DNA of 14,243 nt, from positions 1-14,243 of the forward strand of contig CAYYJE010000078.1 in NCBI GenBank assembly GCA_964472165.1, written 5' to 3'. Of the stretch, positions 7,064-14,195 are shown one piece after another. The number at the start of each line of letters is the position of its first letter. The first letter of the stretch is position 1. Under the pieces are notes generated by a model. The model did not search any database, was not told the DNA's origin, and saw nothing but the letters and a program-made list of their open reading frames with translations. Position numbers and translations under genes: made by a program. This DNA comes from UBA1413 sp964472165. Lineage in GTDB: Bacteria > Bacteroidota > Bacteroidia > Bacteroidales > Prolixibacteraceae.

Positions 7064-7093
7064 ATAGATCAATTTTAAATCAAAGTGATAAAT

Positions 7094-7741
7094 ATGAAAC
7101 CAATGCCATTAAAACTTATCGGAATTTTAGCCTTATGCCTGATCTGCATAGCGGCTCAAGAAAACAGAGTAAAAAATATGCTCATTATCGGCGATTCCAT
7201 ATCTATTGGCTACACGCCGTTTGTGGGAAAAGCTTTGGCTCCAGGCATCATTGTTGCCCATAATCCCGGCAATGGCGGTTCTACAGTCAGGGGCGTTGAA
7301 AATGTAGAAAAATGGTTGGATAACAGGCAGTGGGACATCATTCTCTTCAATTTCGGCTTGCACGACCTGGTACATAAAGATCAGGAGAATAAATACGATG
7401 TGGTGAATGGAAAAATTTCAGTTTCGTTGGAAGAATACAGAACGAACTTAGAAACCATTGTCGCCAAGCTTCGGGAAACGACTGCCACACTCCTTTTTGT
7501 AACAACCACAGTGGTTCCGGAGAATTCGGCTGGCAGAAGGGTGGAAGATCCGGCAAAGTACAATGCAGTTGCGCTGGAAGTCATGAAGAAAAACGGAATT
7601 GAAGTCATCGATTTATATACTGCATCGCTGGCTATTCATCCACAAAATTCAAAACCGGGAAATGTACATTACACTCCGGAAGGATATGAACTGCTTGCCA
7701 ATTATATTGTAAAAGCGATCAATAAATCACTTGGATATTAA
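7094..7741 (+). CDS. Secreted SGNH/GDSL-type hydrolase with atypical catalytic motifs
   Basis: This is a 215-aa protein with a signal peptide at about 1-21 (LKLIGILALCLICIAA), so it is exported. The SGNH fold is recognised by block I IIGDSISIGY with the nucleophile Ser35, a glycine-rich block II (NPGNGGSTVRG), and a C-terminal GNVHYTPEGYELLA with catalytic His192. Block III is FGLHD instead of the usual GxND, so His90 replaces the oxyanion Asn. The Asp of the DxxH motif is replaced by Gly (GNVH). As I recall, a subfamily common in Planctomycetes and Bacteroidota has the same FNFGLHDL and NVHFTPEG features, so this is probably a subfamily trait and not decay. The likely role is an esterase on carbohydrate or lipid acyl groups; substrate unknown. 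ATG 7094 is preferred to GTG 7085 because it gives a cleaner signal peptide. Confidence 0.85.
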   Translation: MKPMPLKLIGILALCLICIAAQENRVKNMLIIGDSISIGYTPFVGKALAPGIIVAHNPGNGGSTVRGVENVEKWLDNRQWDIILFNFGLHDLVHKDQENKYDVVNGKISVSLEEYRTNLETIVAKLRETTATLLFVTTTVVPENSAGRRVEDPAKYNAVALEVMKKNGIEVIDLYTASLAIHPQNSKPGNVHYTPEGYELLANYIVKAINKSLGY

Positions 7742-7882
7742 GTCAACTACCGGCGATAATTCAGATCCGTTTACAAAACCCCGGCAGTGAAAGACCCCAT
7801 AATATCGCCCCTGTCAAAATTTAACGAAGTGATAATCCGGTCATCAGTTGTGTGCGATCTGAATACCGAAGCACGGATTTGT

Positions 7883-7890
7883 TAATTTTG
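7883..7890 (+). promoter_or_regulatory. Candidate -7 element of truA
   Basis: TAATTTTG is an exact match to the Bacteroidota -7 consensus TAnnTTTG, 24 nt before the truA ATG. No TTG at the usual 19-21 nt spacing upstream was found, so only half of the promoter is supported. Confidence 0.45.
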
Positions 7891-7914
7891 GCGGACCAAC
7901 CCACGAAGCGGAAT

Positions 7915-8670
7915 ATGAAGCGCTATTTTATGGAACTGAGTTACAAGGGAACCCGCTATTTCGGATGGCAGGTGCAACCCGGTCAGCTCTCTGTTCAGGA
8001 GGTGCTGGAGACCAGATTTTCCCTTTTCTTCAGGAGACCCGTAGCCGTAACCGGTGCTGGCAGGACCGACACGGGTGTCCATGCCGGTTATTACATGGCC
8101 CATTTTGAGGTGGATGACCTTCCCTTTTCTGCCGCTGACGTGGTCTACAAGCTGAACCGTTTCCTCCCTGCCGATATCGCCCTGCACTCAATCTGGGAGG
8201 TCCCCCCTGATGCACATGCCCGCTTCAGCGCTATTTCAAGGACGTATACCTATTCTGTCAGTCTGCAAAAGAATCCTTTTACTGCCGATTCGGCCTGGTA
8301 CTGCCCATGGCCCCTTGATCTTCCGAAAATGAATGCGGCAGCGCAGATTTTGCTGCACCATTCCGATTTTACGAGTTTCAGCAAATTACACAGCGACGTA
8401 AAAACCAACTTGTGCAGGGTGGGGGAAGCCCGCTGGGAGGAAATGGGTGCCCGGCTCTGTTTTACAATTACTGCCGACCGCTTTCTGAGAAACATGGTCA
8501 GGGCAATTGTAGGAACTATGGTGGACGTGGGCCGCGGGAAACTCGATGTGGCGGGCTTCGAAGAAATCATTCTCCGGAAAGACCGCAGTGCTGCAGGAAC
8601 CAGTGCCCCCGCACATGGTCTTTCCCTCACGGGAATCCGCTATCCTGAAGAGATATTTCCTGACTTCTGA
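7915..8670 (+). CDS. truA: tRNA pseudouridine(38-40) synthase TruA
   Basis: TruA converts uridines 38, 39 and 40 in the anticodon stem-loop of many tRNAs to pseudouridine. The 251-aa product is of normal length. The N-terminus MKRYFMELSYKGTRYFGWQ is the typical TruA first strand. The catalytic aspartate is Asp52 in the signature GAGRTDTGVHA (47-57). C-terminal hallmarks include DFTSFSK and RFLRNMVRAIVGTMVDVGRG. The frame is open back to 7852, but the ATG at 7915 fits the family start and lies just after a good -7 element. It is monocistronic as far as can be seen. Its 3' side runs into the palindromic spacer, whose first hairpin (8761-8777) with a short T run could serve as its terminator. 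Confidence 0.97.
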   Translation: MKRYFMELSYKGTRYFGWQVQPGQLSVQEVLETRFSLFFRRPVAVTGAGRTDTGVHAGYYMAHFEVDDLPFSAADVVYKLNRFLPADIALHSIWEVPPDAHARFSAISRTYTYSVSLQKNPFTADSAWYCPWPLDLPKMNAAAQILLHHSDFTSFSKLHSDVKTNLCRVGEARWEEMGARLCFTITADRFLRNMVRAIVGTMVDVGRGKLDVAGFEEIILRKDRSAAGTSAPAHGLSLTGIRYPEEIFPDF

Positions 8671-8760
8671 CCTTTAGTGCGGTATAAGGTAAAAGATAAA
8701 AGAATTCTATTCAATATTGCAGTTTATCCCAAAAACAAAAACTGACAGATTTTCTGAACA

Positions 8761-8985
8761 AAAGGCTGAAAGCCTTTTTCAATCCAGCCCAAGGCAACGC
8801 CTTGGGTCAAATGAATGATAAAATTGATGATGCGCCCTGAAAGGGCAAATCAATCGGTAAAGTTTGGATAATGATTGCACCATTTTTTAGGTTGTTGAGC
8901 TGCCCTTTCAGGGCGAAAATACAAAAACAATCTGCCATTTTCCCAAGGCGTTGCCTTGGGCTGAAATAAGTTGTCCCTTCGGGAC
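8761..8985. repeat. Nested palindromic mosaic of six triloop hairpins (REP/BIME-like)
   Basis: Six hairpins lie in 225 bp: AAAGGCT-GAA-AGCCTTT (8761-8777), CCCAAGGC-AAC-GCCTTGGG (8788-8806), GCCCT-GAA-AGGGC (8834-8846), GCCCT-TTC-AGGGC (8902-8914), CCCAAGGC-GTT-GCCTTGGG (8942-8960) and GTCCC-TTC-GGGAC (8973-8985). Every loop is three bases. Hairpins 2 and 5 are exact reverse complements of each other with one or more flanking bases, as are 3 and 4, so the element is also one large nested inverted repeat. It fills the space between the convergent truA and purL. Similar words recur in many Bacteroidales genomes as I recall, which suggests a dispersed intergenic repeat. The first hairpin, followed by five T, could terminate truA. 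Confidence 0.8.
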
Positions 8986-9116
8986 GCAATCAAAAGAGTG
9001 TGACCTTAAAGCTGACCATCTATGCCCATGGGTGCGTATATGATAAATAAAATTTCAATACCTTGCCTGAACATATCGATGTGTTTGGCATATTTTGAGT
9101 GTTATGTCATGCATTT

Positions 9117-9272
9117 TGAATTCCGGTGAGCGTTTTCCCTCTCGCCTCAAGCGAGACGGGGTAAGCGAACAACGCAATAAGGAAGTCCTTGCCGGAATCG
9201 GATTCCCCGCTTCTCTGCAGCGGGGAGTTTCAATTCCGGTGAGAGCATTCCCCGTTGGCTCAGACACGGGGA
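9117..9272. repeat. Second palindromic repeat cluster (ATTCCGG/CCCCG hairpin units)
   Basis: Three related units are seen. Unit 1 has AATTCCGGTGAG (9119-9130) and hairpin TCTCGC/GCGAGA (9140-9156). Unit 2 has the inverted CCGGAAT (9192-9198) and hairpin TCCCCGCT/AGCGGGGA (9204-9226). Unit 3 repeats AATTCCGGTGAG (9232-9243) with hairpin TCCCCGT/ACGGGGA (9249-9272). The two direct copies are 113 bp apart. Loops are 5, 7 and 10 nt, and the words differ from the triloop mosaic just upstream, so this is a separate family. It ends 29 bp before the purL stop codon and may act as 3' end structure for either convergent transcript. No coding potential is apparent. Confidence 0.65.
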
Positions 9273-9301
9273 GCCTCATTTTCTGGAAAGGGACCTGCAA
9301 C

Positions 9302-12300
9302 TCATAATTTTTCCCAGATCCAGTCGCGGGCGTTGACAAAGGCCTGCATCCAGGGGGTGACTTCGTCGTTTTTCCGTTCGCGCGGATAGTAAGCCCAGTG
9401 GTAAGGGCGGAAGGCCCTTTCGAGGTGGGGCATCATGGCCAGGTGGCGGCCATCGGGGGAACAGAGGGCTGCCGTGTCATAGGCTGAGCCGTTGGGATTG
9501 GCGGGATAGAAGCTGCGACTGTATTTCATGGGGATCAGATATCCGTTTTCTTCACCCCGGAGGATGAACTTACCTTCCCCGTGGGCCACCCAGATTCCCA
9601 GGCGCATCCCTTCCATGTTCCCAAGCATCACAGATGGGTTGGGAAGAATGTCGACATTGAGGAAGGCAGACTCGAATTTGCGGGATTCATTATGATCCAT
9701 CGCCGGCCGGGGCGCCCCGCCGGTATCGATCAGTCCCAGTTCGATCATGAGCTGGCAGCCGTTGCACACGCCCAGACTGAGGGTGTCGCTGCGTTTGTAG
9801 AAATTCTCCAGGGCAATGCGGGCTTTGTCGTTGTAACGGAAAGCACCGGCCCATCCTTTTGCCGATCCCAGCACGTCGGAGTTGGAGAAGCCACCCACAA
9901 AAACGATGAGGCTGATCTCTTCCAGGGTTTCCCTGCCACTGATGAGGTCGGTCATGTGGACGTCCTTCACATCAAAACCTGCCAGGTAGAGCATCCAGGC
10001 CATTTCACGGTCGCCGTTCACTCCTTTTTCGCGGATGATGGCCGCCCTGATCCCCGAAGGTTCCCTCCGGTCGGGCAAAATACCGTAATCGGCAGCTTTC
10101 CCGGTAAATTGGCCGAAACGGTAATGGAGTTCATTTTCCCTGTAATGTCGGTAGCGCTCGAGAGCTTTAACTTCGCCGCTCTGCTTGCGGTCGAGGAGCC
10201 AGGAACTCTTGTACCAGAGGTCGCGCAGTGAGTCGATGTCAAATTCCACCTTTTCTCCATGGTTGACGACGCGCACCTGGCGTTGGGCGGCAGGTTTTCC
10301 GATCTCCACCCAATTGACACCCCGCGAGGTGAGGATTTCCCTCACTGCCACGACATTGGTGACCTGGATTACCACTCCCGGATTTTCAGCAAAGAGGAGT
10401 TTTACCAGGTCGGGTTCCCCGATGCCGGTGAGGTCGAGGTCCATGCCGGTTTCGTTGTCGGCGAAGCACATCTCTAAAAGGGTGGTGATTAATCCCCCCG
10501 ATGAGATGTCGTGACCGGCGACGATCAGTTCCTGATGGATAAGTTCCTGGAGGGCGTTGAATCCTGCGACGAAACCGGAGGGATCAGCCACTGAGGGGAC
10601 TTCATTTCCCAGCCGGTTCAGGCTTTGGGCAAAGGCGCTGCCTCCCAGTCTTCGCGACATGAAGGAGAGGTCGATAAAGAAGAGGGGCATGGAAGGATCA
10701 GCACATAGTACCGGTTCCACTACCTTGTTCACGTGGCTGACCTCGCCTGAGGCCGAGATGATGACGGTTCCCGGGGCGTAGACCACGTCACCGGGGTATT
10801 TCTGGGTCATCGACATGGAATCCTTTCCGGTGGGGATGTTGATACCCGTCTGACATGCGAAGTCGCTGGCAGCCTTCACGGCGTTGTATATGCGGGCGTT
10901 TTCGCCGGCATTTCGCGCCGGCCACATCCAGTTGGCGCTCAGCGATACCGAGCGGATTCCCTCAGACATGGGCGCCCACACGATGTTGGTGAGGGCCTCG
11001 GCAATGGAAAGCACCGACCCTGCGGCGGCATCCACGAGTCCGGCTACCGGTGCATGCCCGACAGACGTTGCAATGCCTGCCTTTCCCTGGTAATCGAGGG
11101 TGACCACCCCCACATTGTTGAGGGGCAGGTGGAGCTTGCCGGCTCCCTGCTGCTTGGCGATACGCCCGGTCACCGACCGGTCCACCTTGTTGGTGAGCCA
11201 ATCCTTGCAGGCGACCGATTCCAGCTGCAGGAGATTTTCCGTGTATTCCTGAATCTTCTTCGGTGACCATTCCAGTTCCCTGAAGGTTACCTGTTGGGTG
11301 GTATCTTCAAGGATGCTTTTCGGGGGCTTCCCGAACATATAGCCGAGCTGCCAGTCGATGGGTTTCTCCCCAGTCAGGGAATTTTCGAAGGTGAACTGCA
11401 TGTCGCCGGTGGCTTTTCCGATCACATAAAGAGGAGCTCTTTCCCTCCGGGCAATGCGGGTGAGCAGTTCCACATCCCTTTCGTGCATGACCAGCCCCAT
11501 TCTTTCTTGCGATTCATTGCCGATGATCTCTTTCTGGGACAGGGTAGGGTCCCCTACCGGAAGCTTCGACGTATCGATTTTTCCGCCAGTGCTCTCCACC
11601 AGTTCCGAGAGACAGTTAAGGTGGCCCCCGGCGCCGTGGTCGTGAATCGAGATCACGGGATTCTCCTCCATTTCCGCCAGTGCCCTGATGGCGTTGAAAA
11701 CACGTTTTTGCATCTCGGGGTTGGCGCGCTGCACGGCGTTGAGTTCAATGGCATTGTCGAATTCCCCGGTGGCTACCGAGGAGACGGCACCTCCACCCAT
11801 GCCGATGCGGTAGTTGTCGCCTCCCAGCAGGATAATCTGATCTCCCGGGACCGGCTCCCCCTTCAGACTCTCTTTTTTCCTGGCGAAACCGATTCCTCCG
11901 GCCAGCATGATGACTTTGTCGTATCCGTATTTTCTGAGGTTTTCAAAATGTTCGAAGGTGAGCACTGACCCGGTGATGATGGGTTGTCCGAATTTGTTGC
12001 CGAAGTCGCTGGCTCCGTTGGAGGCTTTGATCAGGATCTCCTCAGGTGTCTGGTAAAGCCAGGGCCGGGGTTCCGTGGCCTCTTCCCAGGGGCGTGCAGC
12101 TTCGGTACGCGGGTAGGCGGTCATGTATACGGCGGTGCCGGCGATGGGAATGCTTCCCTTGCCCCCGGCCATACGGTCGCGGATTTCCCCTCCTGTGCCT
12201 GTGGAGGCCCCGTTGAAGGGCTCTACCGTGGTTGGAAAATTGTGGGTTTCCGCCTTCAGGGAAAGCACCGTTTCCATATCGGTAACCCGGAACCACCCGG

Positions 12301-12988
12301 GCTCGTCCTGCCGTTCGGGGGCGAACTGCTCCGCCGCCGGACCCTGCACAAAAGAACAGTTGTCGCGGTAGGCCGAAACAATGGTGTTGGGATTTACCTG
12401 CGACGTCTTTTTGATCATCTGGAAAAGGGAGAGCTCCTGCTCTTCCCCGTCGATGACAAAGGTCCCGTTGAAAATTTTATGCCGGCAGTGTTCCGAGTTG
12501 ACCTGCGAGAATCCGAAAACCTCACTGTCGGTAAGGTTCCGTCCCAGGGCTACCTCCACCGAATGGAGGTATTCCACTTCATCGTCGCTGAGCGCCAGCC
12601 CCTCCTTTTCATTGTAGGCGGCAATGTCGGTGACCTCCATGACTGGTTCCGGAAGGCGGTTAACGGTAAAAATGTCCTGTCCGGGATCGTGGTAGAGGGC
12701 CTGCAACATGTGATCGAACGGGGCCTCACTTCCGGCAACGGGAAAGAGTTCCTCCATTCTGACGATGCCCGCAATCCCCATGTTCTGGGTGATTTCCACC
12801 GCATTGGTGCTCCAGGGGGTGACCATCTCCCTGCGCGGACCACAATACCATCCCTCTAATTCGGAAGAATCTGCAAGTGAGGCTTCCCCGAGAAGCCAGA
12901 TGAGTTTCTCAATCGCTTCAGCAGGCAAAGACAGTGAGGTCTGGACGGCAATCACCGTATGCTGACGGGTGGTGAAAAAGAGGATCAT
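9302..12988 (-). CDS. purL: Phosphoribosylformylglycinamidine synthase, single-chain PurL
   Basis: This enzyme (FGAM synthase) catalyses the fourth step of purine synthesis: FGAR + ATP + glutamine to FGAM. The 1228-aa product is the long single-chain form found in Bacteroidota and Proteobacteria, not the PurS/PurL/PurQ complex. The N-terminal PurS-like domain (about 1-140) is followed by a linker with SQVNSEHCRHK (161-171). The first AIRS-type ATP domain contains ETHNFPT (247-253) and the Gly-rich STGTGGEIRDRMAGGKG. A second, paralogous AIRS domain lies in the middle. The C-terminal class I glutamine amidotransferase domain has Cys1075 in GVCNGCQ and His1188/Glu1190 in PHLER. All key residues are present. 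The start MILFF and the block GPRREMVTPWSTNAVEITQN match the family. GC content looks higher than in the flanking spacers, as expected for a coding gene. Confidence 0.98.
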   Translation of the reverse strand: MILFFTTRQHTVIAVQTSLSLPAEAIEKLIWLLGEASLADSSELEGWYCGPRREMVTPWSTNAVEITQNMGIAGIVRMEELFPVAGSEAPFDHMLQALYHDPGQDIFTVNRLPEPVMEVTDIAAYNEKEGLALSDDEVEYLHSVEVALGRNLTDSEVFGFSQVNSEHCRHKIFNGTFVIDGEEQELSLFQMIKKTSQVNPNTIVSAYRDNCSFVQGPAAEQFAPERQDEPGWFRVTDMETVLSLKAETHNFPTTVEPFNGASTGTGGEIRDRMAGGKGSIPIAGTAVYMTAYPRTEAARPWEEATEPRPWLYQTPEEILIKASNGASDFGNKFGQPIITGSVLTFEHFENLRKYGYDKVIMLAGGIGFARKKESLKGEPVPGDQIILLGGDNYRIGMGGGAVSSVATGEFDNAIELNAVQRANPEMQKRVFNAIRALAEMEENPVISIHDHGAGGHLNCLSELVESTGGKIDTSKLPVGDPTLSQKEIIGNESQERMGLVMHERDVELLTRIARRERAPLYVIGKATGDMQFTFENSLTGEKPIDWQLGYMFGKPPKSILEDTTQQVTFRELEWSPKKIQEYTENLLQLESVACKDWLTNKVDRSVTGRIAKQQGAGKLHLPLNNVGVVTLDYQGKAGIATSVGHAPVAGLVDAAAGSVLSIAEALTNIVWAPMSEGIRSVSLSANWMWPARNAGENARIYNAVKAASDFACQTGINIPTGKDSMSMTQKYPGDVVYAPGTVIISASGEVSHVNKVVEPVLCADPSMPLFFIDLSFMSRRLGGSAFAQSLNRLGNEVPSVADPSGFVAGFNALQELIHQELIVAGHDISSGGLITTLLEMCFADNETGMDLDLTGIGEPDLVKLLFAENPGVVIQVTNVVAVREILTSRGVNWVEIGKPAAQRQVRVVNHGEKVEFDIDSLRDLWYKSSWLLDRKQSGEVKALERYRHYRENELHYRFGQFTGKAADYGILPDRREPSGIRAAIIREKGVNGDREMAWMLYLAGFDVKDVHMTDLISGRETLEEISLIVFVGGFSNSDVLGSAKGWAGAFRYNDKARIALENFYKRSDTLSLGVCNGCQLMIELGLIDTGGAPRPAMDHNESRKFESAFLNVDILPNPSVMLGNMEGMRLGIWVAHGEGKFILRGEENGYLIPMKYSRSFYPANPNGSAYDTAALCSPDGRHLAMMPHLERAFRPYHWAYYPRERKNDEVTPWMQAFVNARDWIWEKL

Positions 12989-13028
12989 GCGTTTTATTAT
13001 TTTGGTTGGTTCCTTCTTAACTGCGAAG

Positions 13029-13036
13029 CAAAGATA
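13029..13036 (-). promoter_or_regulatory. Candidate -7 element of purL
   Basis: On the minus strand this is TATCTTTG, an exact match to TAnnTTTG, 40 nt before the purL ATG. The -33 region has no clear TTG. No PurR-like operator or purine riboswitch structure could be recognised in the 199-bp divergent spacer (12989-13187). Confidence 0.45.
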
Positions 13037-13137
13037 AGAATTTGCAGTCTGTACCGCCTAATATTGAAAGTTGCTTCCCTTCGTTGATAAATATTTAATG
13101 GTCAAAACAACATTCTTCTCACGATAATTAAGAGCAG

Positions 13138-13169
13138 TTGTTTTCAGTTGTTCAATTTTATTAATTTTA
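13138..13169 (+). promoter_or_regulatory. Candidate promoter of the TIM-barrel isomerase gene
   Basis: TTG (13138-13140), a 21-nt spacer, then TAATTTTA (13162-13169), one mismatch from TAnnTTTG, gives the Bacteroidota -33/-7 layout. The -7 box ends 18 nt before the ATG at 13188. No Shine-Dalgarno is visible in the short A-rich leader. Confidence 0.45.
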
Positions 13170-13187
13170 CCCCAAAAACTTAAAATT

Positions 13188-14123
13188 ATGAACAATCAAC
13201 ATTCAAGGAGGAATTTTATCCGCCTCTCCGCAGCAGGAGCACTTGGAGCTATTGTACTTTCACAATATTCCTGCAAAAGTAAACCTCAACAAACAACTGC
13301 TGCTCCCGACCCAAAAAGTTTCGGAGTAGGTCTCCAGTTGTACACCATCCGTGATGCCATGGCTGCCGATGTGGCGGGGTCGCTGAAAAAGGTCTCCGAT
13401 ATGGGCTATAAATATGTGGAACTGGCCGGTTATGCCGATGGCATGTTCTATGGCTATGCGCCTGCCGATTTCCGCAAGCTGGTGGAAGATCTGGGGATGG
13501 AGATTCTCAGCAGTCACACACAGGTGGAAGCCGCCGGTATCACACTCGAAAATGCCAAAAAGATGGCCGACGACCATGCCCTGCTCGGAGTGAAATATTG
13601 CGTACAACCCTGGGTGGTTCCCGAAGCCCGCACTACCATCTCCAGTTACCAGAAAATGGCGGCCGACTGGAACCAGGTGGGACAGATCATGAAGGATACC
13701 GGCATCCGTTTCGGATACCATAACCACAACTTCGAATTCGACACATTAGAAGGTAAAGTGCCCTATTTCGATATCTTTATGACAGAACTTAACCCTGAAC
13801 TGGTCACCATGGAAATCGACCTTTTCTGGACCACCAAGGCCGGTCAGAATCCGATCGATATTTTCAACAAATATCCCGGAAGGTTCGAAATTTTCCATAT
13901 GAAGGACATGTTCACCAATGAGGAACCCTTCTTCTATACCGATGGGGTGGAAGATTTTGCTCCGGTAGGCGAGGGAGTGATCAATTTCAAGGAAATCCTG
14001 GCTGCCAAAGAGGTAGCTGGCATGAAATACCTCATCGTGGAACAGGACCGTACCAAGGACGGGCTTCCTTTCGATGCCATTCAGAAAAGTATCACAAACC
14101 TGACCACAAAGATTCTGGTCTGA
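13188..14123 (+). CDS. Tat-exported sugar phosphate isomerase/epimerase-like TIM-barrel protein
   Basis: This is a 311-aa protein of the xylose-isomerase-like TIM-barrel superfamily (AP endonuclease 2 fold). The N-terminus carries a twin-arginine signal, SRRNFIRLSAAGALGAIVLS (6-25). Cys29 in QYSC could be a lipidation site, but the -3 residue is Gln, so the lipobox is poor. The barrel starts with SFGVGLQLYTIRDA (44-57) and DMGYKYVEL. Likely metal ligands or active-site residues are His110, His178/His180 (GYHNHNFEF), Asp211 (EIDLFW), His237/Asp240 (HMKD) and Glu285 (IVEQDR). The ligands seem intact, so an active enzyme in the periplasm is plausible, but the substrate cannot be told; such exported members are common in Bacteroidota glycan-utilising species. 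It is monocistronic, with its own promoter candidate and terminator. Confidence 0.9.
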   Translation: MNNQHSRRNFIRLSAAGALGAIVLSQYSCKSKPQQTTAAPDPKSFGVGLQLYTIRDAMAADVAGSLKKVSDMGYKYVELAGYADGMFYGYAPADFRKLVEDLGMEILSSHTQVEAAGITLENAKKMADDHALLGVKYCVQPWVVPEARTTISSYQKMAADWNQVGQIMKDTGIRFGYHNHNFEFDTLEGKVPYFDIFMTELNPELVTMEIDLFWTTKAGQNPIDIFNKYPGRFEIFHMKDMFTNEEPFFYTDGVEDFAPVGEGVINFKEILAAKEVAGMKYLIVEQDRTKDGLPFDAIQKSITNLTTKILV

Positions 14124-14154
14124 CGGATTAATAAACTTAAGTTTTGTAAAATAT

Positions 14155-14195
14155 TAAGCTGACGGGGATAATATCCCTGGTCAGCTTATTTTTTT
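14155..14195 (+). terminator. Rho-independent terminator of the isomerase gene and intron target site
   Basis: The outer stem is TAAGCTGAC (14155-14163) / GTCAGCTTA (14180-14188), with an inner GGGAT-AAT-ATCCC hairpin, followed by seven T (14189-14195). It is 31 nt past the stop codon. The T run is directly followed by the presumed 5' end of a group II intron. Confidence 0.88.

Noticed and set aside
8807..8989. Minus-strand 60-codon ORF in the truA-purL spacer
   Set aside because: It lies inside the nested palindromes and its peptide simply translates the repeats; no start signal.
9117..9272. Possible CRISPR array
   Set aside because: Repeat spacing and unit structure are irregular, one unit is inverted, there are only two direct copies of 12 bp, and no cas genes are present.
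11984..12859. Plus-strand 291-codon ORF and other long plus ORFs within 9302-12988
   Set aside because: All are antisense shadows of purL, whose high GC content keeps stop codons rare on the opposite strand.
12989..13187. Purine riboswitch or PurR operator in the purL upstream region
   Set aside because: Looked for a structured leader or palindromic operator and saw neither; only a -7-like element is present.
13260..13727. Minus-strand 155-codon ORF
   Set aside because: Antisense to the TIM-barrel isomerase gene, which has clear family motifs and a signal peptide.
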